A stretch of 36,476 bases of DNA from SAR202 cluster bacterium bin90 (lineage in GTDB: Bacteria > Chloroflexota > Dehalococcoidia > Lucifugimonadales > JADFKI01), in NCBI GenBank assembly GCA_002238855.1, contig MPND01000037.1, positions 1 to 36,476 on the forward strand, written 5' to 3'. The position numbers were made by a program, and so were the translations under genes. Below, piece after piece: positions 32,394-36,476 of the stretch. The notes below the pieces were generated by a model. It ran no database searches and was not told the DNA's origin. It saw nothing but the letters and a program-made list of their open reading frames with translations. The first letter of the stretch is position 1, and each line of letters starts with the position of its first letter.

Positions 32394-32592
32394 GTCTGTC
32401 TGGAAGATGACGGCTGGGGGTGCGGATGGTGCGGATAAGTGGCTGGCGGAACGTCTGGAAGAAGGTTACGTGCTTCATTCCGCAACGGGGACAATCATCA
32501 ATCGTGTCCTTGATTTGGAGTTTCCGGTATTCCTCGTAGCTCGTTACGACCCGGAGGCGGCGCTTTCACTCGTGAACGTCTGCAACGAGTAG
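32359..32592 (+). CDS. 77-aa hypothetical protein
   Basis: Starts MKLTSDAHPPYKSVWKM, overlapping the end of the truncated toxin frame. The middle ADGADKWLAERLEEGYVLHS and EFPVFLVARYDPEAALSLVN look like a real coding frame. A GAGGGAA sequence about 13 bases upstream may be its ribosome site. I do not recognise a family. It may be the sequence that replaced the 3' part of the toxin. Confidence 0.5.
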   Translation: MKLTSDAHPPYKSVWKMTAGGADGADKWLAERLEEGYVLHSATGTIINRVLDLEFPVFLVARYDPEAALSLVNVCNE

Positions 32593-32721
32593 GTCGGCTA
32601 AATTGACCTGCACCCAGCGCAACGCTGTCGTCCGGTGAGCGTCGATGATTCGGCCCTCCGCCATGTTGCCATAAGCAAGCGCTGTCTGAAACGCGGCGCC
32701 TAGCTCCGGATGCACCGACAC
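32566..32721 (-). CDS. Short 51-codon frame after the pilin-like gene
   Basis: A minus-strand frame from a GTG at 32721: VSVHPELGAAFQTALAYGN, then MAEGRIIDAHRTTALRWVQV. It begins 10 bp after the pilin-like stop and looks protein-like, but it is antisense to the end of the 77-aa gene and has only a weak GGGCGG before its start. It may be a gene fragment. Confidence 0.3.
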   Translation of the reverse strand: MSVHPELGAAFQTALAYGNMAEGRIIDAHRTTALRWVQVNLADLLVADVHE

Positions 32722-32731
32722 GGTCCGCCCG

Positions 32732-32947
32732 TCACTGTTCGAGCATCAGGAGACGTGCCCTGGGGTCGTCTGCCGCTCTGCCGCTGGTGTGGACGTGGCG
32801 TGAGGCGCGCGTGGGCCCAGCGACAATCGGGGCGCTGGTTAGTAAGACGAATGCGATAATCACGCACGCCAGTGTCAGCGCGTATTCGATGCGGGACGCC
32901 CGCCCTCGAAGGTAACCAGATACGGTTGTTTTGACTTGGCTCAGCAT
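32732..32947 (-). CDS. Flp-pilin-like small membrane peptide
   Basis: A 71-residue frame with the start at the ATG at 32947, GAGGAT just before it. The segment GRASRIEYALTLACVIIAFV is like the Flp/type IVb pilin signal: a Gly-rich end, then Glu five residues into a hydrophobic helix. This E(5) feature marks prepilins cut by a TadV-type peptidase. The tail (about residues 37-71) is basic and polar. It follows the metalloprotease gene by 16 bp. No tad genes are in the window. Identification is tentative because only the short motif supports it. Confidence 0.55.
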   Translation of the reverse strand: MLSQVKTTVSGYLRGRASRIEYALTLACVIIAFVLLTSAPIVAGPTRASRHVHTSGRAADDPRARLLMLEQ

Positions 32948-32963
32948 TTGGATCCTCACAAAT

Positions 32964-33725
32964 TCACCATTGCATGTTCCCATTGGGAACACTCCCTGCC
33001 TGCCATGAGCGTAGCAGAAGAGAGCGATCCAACTCATGCAGGTACGTATCAGGATAGCTGTACGCTCCCATTCCAATCACCGAGTCGTCGAGGCAGTTGG
33101 CTCTGTCCTGGCAGGCCTCGTGGTGCGACAACCCTAGCGCGTGCCCTAGTTCGTGAGCCAAGGCGCCATGCCATTCCTCCACTGTGTCGCGAAAGCCCGA
33201 GCGATAGCCTTCAGGAATAGGCTCTCGGAAGTCGGCGCAGATGTCCTCTTGCTCAGGGTCGACCAGGCCCATCAGATAGACACGATTCAACATTGCAAAG
33301 CCGTCCCATCCTAGCGCGGCCCCGTTGTGGTACTCGCAGACCGGAGGCACATCGGCGTATATCACCAGTATGTGGCGCTCAGTCGGCTGCCTTGGCGCAC
33401 AGCGCCCCTCGATCGCGCGCAAGGTTCTGAGGTACCAGTCGACGTCGTCGAAGTGGTCGGAGGCGTGAGGCATGTGGCAGATCCGAGGCATCTCGCCTAC
33501 GAGCTCGAATGTGGGCCCGCCCATCTGCTCGGCGTACCACTGCTGCACATCCGTGACCGCTGCCGCTAATGCCTCCGGCGCTCCCGGCGTCACTTCCCTG
33601 TCCGAAGGTATGGCGTAGATTACGCGGACGGTCGGAGTGACGGATTGCACTGGCTCTTCCGCCATCACAACGACCAACAGGGCAACAGGCGTGATGCAGG
33701 CGAACGCTAAAAGTCTTTTCACCAT
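32964..33725 (-). CDS. Secreted zinc metalloprotease (metzincin-like)
   Basis: A 253-residue protein with an N-terminal signal sequence (MVKRLLAFACITPVALLVVV, cleavage soon after). The zinc site is HELGHALGLSHHE with H191, H195 and H201, the HExxHxxGxxH metzincin pattern, and a Met-turn-like VIGMGAYS lies about 25 residues later. The catalytic Glu is E192. The preceding GFRDTVEEWHGALAH and the paired cysteines in ICHMP, GRCAPR, VCEY, DICADF and ACQDRANC suggest disulfides outside the cell. It is third in a five-gene minus-strand operon, overlapping the 110-aa gene by 7 bp. Substrate unknown. Confidence 0.85.
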   Translation of the reverse strand: MVKRLLAFACITPVALLVVVMAEEPVQSVTPTVRVIYAIPSDREVTPGAPEALAAAVTDVQQWYAEQMGGPTFELVGEMPRICHMPHASDHFDDVDWYLRTLRAIEGRCAPRQPTERHILVIYADVPPVCEYHNGAALGWDGFAMLNRVYLMGLVDPEQEDICADFREPIPEGYRSGFRDTVEEWHGALAHELGHALGLSHHEACQDRANCLDDSVIGMGAYSYPDTYLHELDRSLLLRSWQAGSVPNGNMQW

Positions 33726-34018
33726 TCCATCCCAAAGATACTGAATAACTCATCGATGGTCCGCCGCCGCTTCTTCGCCATCCAGGTCTGCCACTCGGCA
33801 ATATCACTACTGAGTAGCTTTGCGAGTGCCTCATAGACCGGCTCGTTATGGTCGCGTCCCGTCTGCACCACTTTAAGGAACCGCTCATCGTCCAGATGGA
33901 TGCGCGCTGCGGCGAGTTGGTTGTAGATCACTGACAGCATTGTAACCTCGTACGGAAAGGTCGTTCGATACTGCGTCGCCATGTGCAGCGTTGGGATGAC
34001 CATGCACTTGCCGCCCAT
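33719..34018 (-). CDS. 99-aa hypothetical protein preceding the metalloprotease
   Basis: Start chosen at the ATG at 34018, with AGGA 8 bases upstream. The protein (MGGKCMVIPTLHMATQYRTT to DELFSIFGMEW) has a helical middle (SVIYNQLAAARIHLDDERFL) and a basic patch MAKKRRRTIDEL near its end. No signal peptide or known motif. It overlaps the protease gene by 7 bp, so translation is likely coupled. Confidence 0.55.
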   Translation of the reverse strand: MGGKCMVIPTLHMATQYRTTFPYEVTMLSVIYNQLAAARIHLDDERFLKVVQTGRDHNEPVYEALAKLLSSDIAEWQTWMAKKRRRTIDELFSIFGMEW

Positions 34019-34172
34019 AGCCGGAGTCCTATTTCCTCGTCTATGCCCCAAGGTGCCATGAATATTGGCAGGTATCCTCCTATCCCATCATTTCCTATTC
34101 CATTGACCTCCCACCCGTTTATCCATTCACGTCCACCGTGAGTCGCACTTGAAAGGAGTTCCCGTCGACGAC

Positions 34173-34427
34173 TTACCTTCTCAGACCGCCTCTCCCCGCG
34201 GGCTTCACCGCATCCCTTCCCCGTTTCTCTTCGTATCCCTGTCGCCCCTGGGCGAGCTGCGTCACTTTTCGCATGTACTCGTGCATGCCCTGGCTGAGCT
34301 GCCAGATCGTCGCGCGCGCGTCCCTGCTGAGAGTGTCGAGCGTGATAAGAGTACCGCCGGCATACTCAGACTCCGGTGAGTAGTCATCATCTTCGTCGAT
34401 CTCGGCCAGCAGCGGGTCTTCGAGCAT
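34173..34427 (-). CDS. 84-aa hypothetical protein, first gene of the metalloprotease operon
   Basis: Starts MLEDPLLAEIDEDDDYSPES with GAGGG 7 bases before the ATG. The N-terminus is very acidic, the C-terminus basic (QGYEEKRGRDAVKPAGRGGL). I do not recognise it. A gap of about 150 bp containing several GGA/AGGA sequences separates it from the next gene. An AT-rich region with inverted repeats lies upstream and may be the operon promoter. Confidence 0.5.
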   Translation of the reverse strand: MLEDPLLAEIDEDDDYSPESEYAGGTLITLDTLSRDARATIWQLSQGMHEYMRKVTQLAQGRQGYEEKRGRDAVKPAGRGGLRR

Positions 34428-34603
34428 CTGGGAACCCTCAAAAGTTACAGAGAATCAGTTCTTAAAAAGGAGTAAAGTCTAATAAAGTTCTATTTCAGAT
34501 AAAGAGATATTCGAGCGGCGGCAATTTCGCCACCGTCCTTAGACTTTATTTTGACCAATTTAGACTACTGCACAAAGTTTGAAAATAGTATCTGTGTTAA
34601 GTG
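34428..34603. promoter_or_regulatory. AT-rich control region with inverted repeats
   Basis: A markedly AT-rich gap between the 84-aa gene and the IS110 transposase. TAAAGTCTAA (34473-34482) is the complement of TTAGACTTTA (34539-34548), and the sequence between them can form a second small hairpin (GGCGGC to TCGCC). A further TTTAGACTA follows. It could be the operon promoter/operator or the edge region of the IS110 element. Confidence 0.45.
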
Positions 34604-35575
34604 TCAAGCCTGAGCGGCGTGAAGAGGTACTCGGTTACTCGCGTGCTGTTTCACCCAGGCAGTGCCTCGACGCGCTACGGCGTTGAGCTGCATCAGAAGC
34701 TTGCGCGCCACCGCTATCACGGCCACCTTGCCGGGTTTGCCTCGTCCTCGAAGACGCTGGTAGAAGTCGCGTAGATCGCCATCTGTTCTGAGCACCGCCC
34801 ATGCGCAGATATACAGTGCCCGTCGCACCATGCCGCGCCCGCCTCGAATGGACCGGTTGCCACGCTTTTGCCCGCTGTCTCGCGACCAGGGAGCCAGCCC
34901 CGCCAGCGATGTCAGCGCCTTTCCGTCCCATCGCCCGAGTTCTGGCAGGTAAGCGATCAGTGTGGCCGCAGTAAGTTGCCCCACACCGGGTACCGTCTGG
35001 TACAGTTCGGCTGTCTCGCTGAGACTGGCGTTGTGCTTCAACAACTCCTTGTACTCCTCTTCCAGTCGCTCTATCTCTCTGTCAAGCCAGCGGATGTTCC
35101 GACTGATCGACTTTCCGACGCTCGCACTTACGCCCTTGTCCAGACGGTTGCGCTCCCGTACGCGCTGCTCGACCAACTGGCGACGCCTGCTCAGCAGCTG
35201 ACGCAGCTCCTCACGGTCAGGATCCACATCCGATTGTGCCGCATCCGACTCAGAGAACACCACGCCGTAGCGAGACAGTACCTGGGCATCAAGAGGGTCG
35301 GTCTTCGCCTCGTAACCACACGCGCGGGCGAATGCGCGCACTCTGAGCGGATGTGCCACCTGTACGCTGAACGCCGTCTCCCTCAGCTTGCCGACCACAA
35401 GACGTTCATATCCACCGGTGGACTCGCACACCGCCTTGGTCACGCCCGCCCGGTCCATATGCTTGAGCAACCGGCGGATGCCTGTCGCGCTGTTCTCAAA
35501 ACTGAGCACAGGACCTTCAGAAATCGACAGATCCAGAGTTGCCTTCGATACATCTATGCCTGCTACGACTACCAT
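34604..35575 (-). CDS. IS110-family transposase (DEDD recombinase)
   Basis: A complete 323-residue IS110 transposase. The N-terminal RuvC-like DEDD domain has GIDVSKATLD (D8), CESTGGYE (E51) and AKTDPLDAQ (D93, D96). The coiled coil runs from about 125 to 185, then the Transposase_20 domain begins at LYQTVPGVGQLTAATL and contains ALTSLAGLAPWSRDSGQKRG and RGGRGMVRRALY. IS110 elements move by a recombinase that uses DEDD acid residues and a serine, guided by an element-encoded RNA. No terminal inverted repeats are expected. Intact, so the element could be active. Confidence 0.93.
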   Translation of the reverse strand: MVVVAGIDVSKATLDLSISEGPVLSFENSATGIRRLLKHMDRAGVTKAVCESTGGYERLVVGKLRETAFSVQVAHPLRVRAFARACGYEAKTDPLDAQVLSRYGVVFSESDAAQSDVDPDREELRQLLSRRRQLVEQRVRERNRLDKGVSASVGKSISRNIRWLDREIERLEEEYKELLKHNASLSETAELYQTVPGVGQLTAATLIAYLPELGRWDGKALTSLAGLAPWSRDSGQKRGNRSIRGGRGMVRRALYICAWAVLRTDGDLRDFYQRLRGRGKPGKVAVIAVARKLLMQLNAVARRGTAWVKQHASNRVPLHAAQA

Positions 35576-35891
35576 AATCCGACCTCCATATGTATCATGC
35601 CTGTGTCCTCCACACTTGCAGATCCGGGCCTTCCGCCCTTGTATCTGTTCGGAGCGACAAGTGCGGCGAGAGGGGAGTCTTACTACTTGCGGTGCAGTCC
35701 AGGAATGTCTCCTAGCTCACCCAGTGTCCCACGACGCGCCCCTCTCACCCACCTCACACACTGCCACTCTTGCAAGTCAAATACAACATACAAGTGTCCC
35801 AAATAATGTCCCATTTCAGGGGATATGAGGGGTCAGCGCGCAGAAGGGGGTTTGCGCCTTATACCGGTCCATACTCTACGCTGGACAGGAC
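35576..35891. other. Non-coding region upstream of the IS110 transposase
   Basis: Between the transposase start and the DUF3800 remnant there is no convincing gene. In IS110 elements the non-coding end next to the transposase carries the bridge RNA gene, so the upstream sequence (minus strand) is the obvious candidate. Element borders could not be fixed. Confidence 0.45.
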
Positions 35892-36305
35892 CTAAATTGC
35901 GCGTCTTGCGCCGACCGCTGTGAGGAAATGGTCGAACCTGCTGCAAAGCTGCTCGAAAGCGTATTCGATAGGGTCTTCTGGAGATAGTTCCTGCTTGTCG
36001 ATGACAGCGCCGAACAGCCGCCAATCGCCGCGCAATGCACTGGATGCTGCCAGTCCCTCCAGTATGATCTCACGTCTCCGGTTCCTGAACTCCTTCCGCC
36101 GCCACCAGCCGCGACCATTGAAAATCTGGCTTGCATGCAGTTCCAGTCGATCTGGGTCGGGATGACCGAGGGAGTTGACGAGATCATCCAACTCCGTCTG
36201 CAACCAATGCGTCTGGCGTTCAAACAGGGCTATTCCCGCCAGGATGAAGTGACGTTGGCTACTATCGGTCACGGAGCCTGCTTCGTCCAGGTAGAGTAGG
36301 TGCAT
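35892..36305 (-). CDS. DUF3800 protein, C-terminally truncated
   Basis: Starts MHLLYLDEAGSVTDSSQRHF, the conserved DUF3800 opening YLDEAG with its acidic pair, followed by FILAGIALFE and DRLELHASQIFNG, the next family blocks. The frame stops after 137 residues (FDHFLTAVGARRAI); family members usually have over 200, with a second conserved acidic region that is missing here. DUF3800 proteins have an RNase H-like fold and often lie near structured non-coding RNAs. Two such RNA repeats directly precede the gene on the same strand. Truncation may have inactivated the protein. Confidence 0.75.
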   Translation of the reverse strand: MHLLYLDEAGSVTDSSQRHFILAGIALFERQTHWLQTELDDLVNSLGHPDPDRLELHASQIFNGRGWWRRKEFRNRRREIILEGLAASSALRGDWRLFGAVIDKQELSPEDPIEYAFEQLCSRFDHFLTAVGARRAI

Positions 36306-36326
36306 GAGAAGTCACGACAAAGAAAA

Positions 36327-36383
36327 AGCAGTCGAGTGAGAACGATGTCCCAATGGGCCGCAGAGGCGACCCTCTCGACTGCT
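36327..36383 (-). ncRNA. DUF3800-associated structured RNA, copy next to the gene
   Basis: On the minus strand the stem AGCAGTCGAG (36383-36374) pairs with CTCGACTGCT (36336-36327), 10 bp. The loop holds GGGTCGCCT and a possible CCC/GGG hairpin, and ACAT-C-GTTCT before the 3' arm. A T-rich tail (TTTTTCTTT in minus sense) follows. It is 22 bp upstream of the DUF3800 start codon. Confidence 0.75.
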
Positions 36384-36409
36384 AAGTGCTTACCGGTCAA
36401 AAGGAAAAG

Positions 36410-36466
36410 GCAGCTAGGCAAGAACCATGTCTTGGCGGGCAGCATAAAGGCGACCCTCCTAACTGC
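36410..36466 (-). ncRNA. DUF3800-associated structured RNA, distal copy
   Basis: Same design as the neighbouring copy, 83 bp away. GCAGTTAGG (36466-36458, minus sense) pairs with CCTAGCTGC (36418-36410), including one G-U pair. Three stem pairs differ from the other copy but are compensated, so the stem is conserved while the sequence changes. Loop motifs AGGGTCGCCT and ACAT-G-GTTCT are kept. A T-rich tail follows. Confidence 0.75.
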
Positions 36467-36476
36467 TATATAAATC

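Noticed and set aside
36327..36467. Reading the two stem-loops at the right edge as plain intrinsic terminators
   Set aside because: Two copies with matched loop motifs and compensatory stem changes in front of a DUF3800 gene fit a structured RNA family better, although the U-rich tails may also stop transcription.
1..36476. CRISPR arrays, tRNA or rRNA genes
   Set aside because: I looked for regularly spaced 25-40 bp repeats and for tRNA-like sequences near the integrase and found none; the Cas4-like gene therefore stands alone.

Overview
The window looks like an accessory region of a bacterial chromosome or large plasmid from an uncultured, fairly GC-rich lineage. The mix of a replication-relaxation protein, a HerA/VirD4-type transfer ATPase, DUF433/DUF5615 and AbrB/PIN toxin-antitoxin genes and IS110/IS3 elements is common in Chloroflexota and similar environmental bacteria. 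That taxonomic guess is weak because no ribosomal or housekeeping gene is present.

Layout. (1) 1-2059, minus strand: a vWA / PP2C phosphatase / protein kinase triad, with the kinase running off the left edge. (2) 2324-6070, minus: an operon-like AbrB antitoxin, PIN toxin, 50-codon gene and primase-like TOPRIM gene. The primase gene is broken and split by a segment carrying a lipoprotein solute-binding gene, and about 250 bp of it is present twice. (3) 6276-13431, plus: the GC-rich backbone of a mobile element, with a small membrane protein, a conjugation-type ATPase, a replication-relaxation protein, an iteron-like array and an HTH protein that may be the initiator. (4) 13628-14548: a truncated hypothetical gene abutting an IS3 remnant.

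(5) 14634-30248 is visibly more AT-rich and reads as a defence island. It holds a stand-alone TOPRIM protein, a divergent AlbA_2 (Schlafen-like) gene coupled to a 242-aa partner, a frameshifted tyrosine integrase behind a strong palindrome, a protein with two MazF-like domains plus a 195-aa partner, a 2058-aa Avs-like STAND NTPase with an N-terminal nuclease, an 85-aa protein, and a type II restriction-modification pair. (6) 30715-32592, plus: a Cas4-like nuclease, a DUF433 antitoxin with a truncated DUF5615 toxin, and a 77-aa protein. (7) 34427-32566, minus: a small operon with a secreted metzincin protease and a Flp-pilin-like peptide. (8) An IS110 transposase. (9) At the right edge, a truncated DUF3800 gene preceded by two tandem structured-RNA repeats whose stems are supported by compensatory changes.

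The most interesting signals are the DUF3800 RNA tandem, the two-domain MazF protein with its unfamiliar partner, the AlbA_2/242-aa pair with a perfect tandem repeat in front, the palindrome before the integrase, and the iteron-like array. Several genes are broken (primase, integrase, IS3, DUF5615, DUF3800), so the region appears to turn over rapidly.
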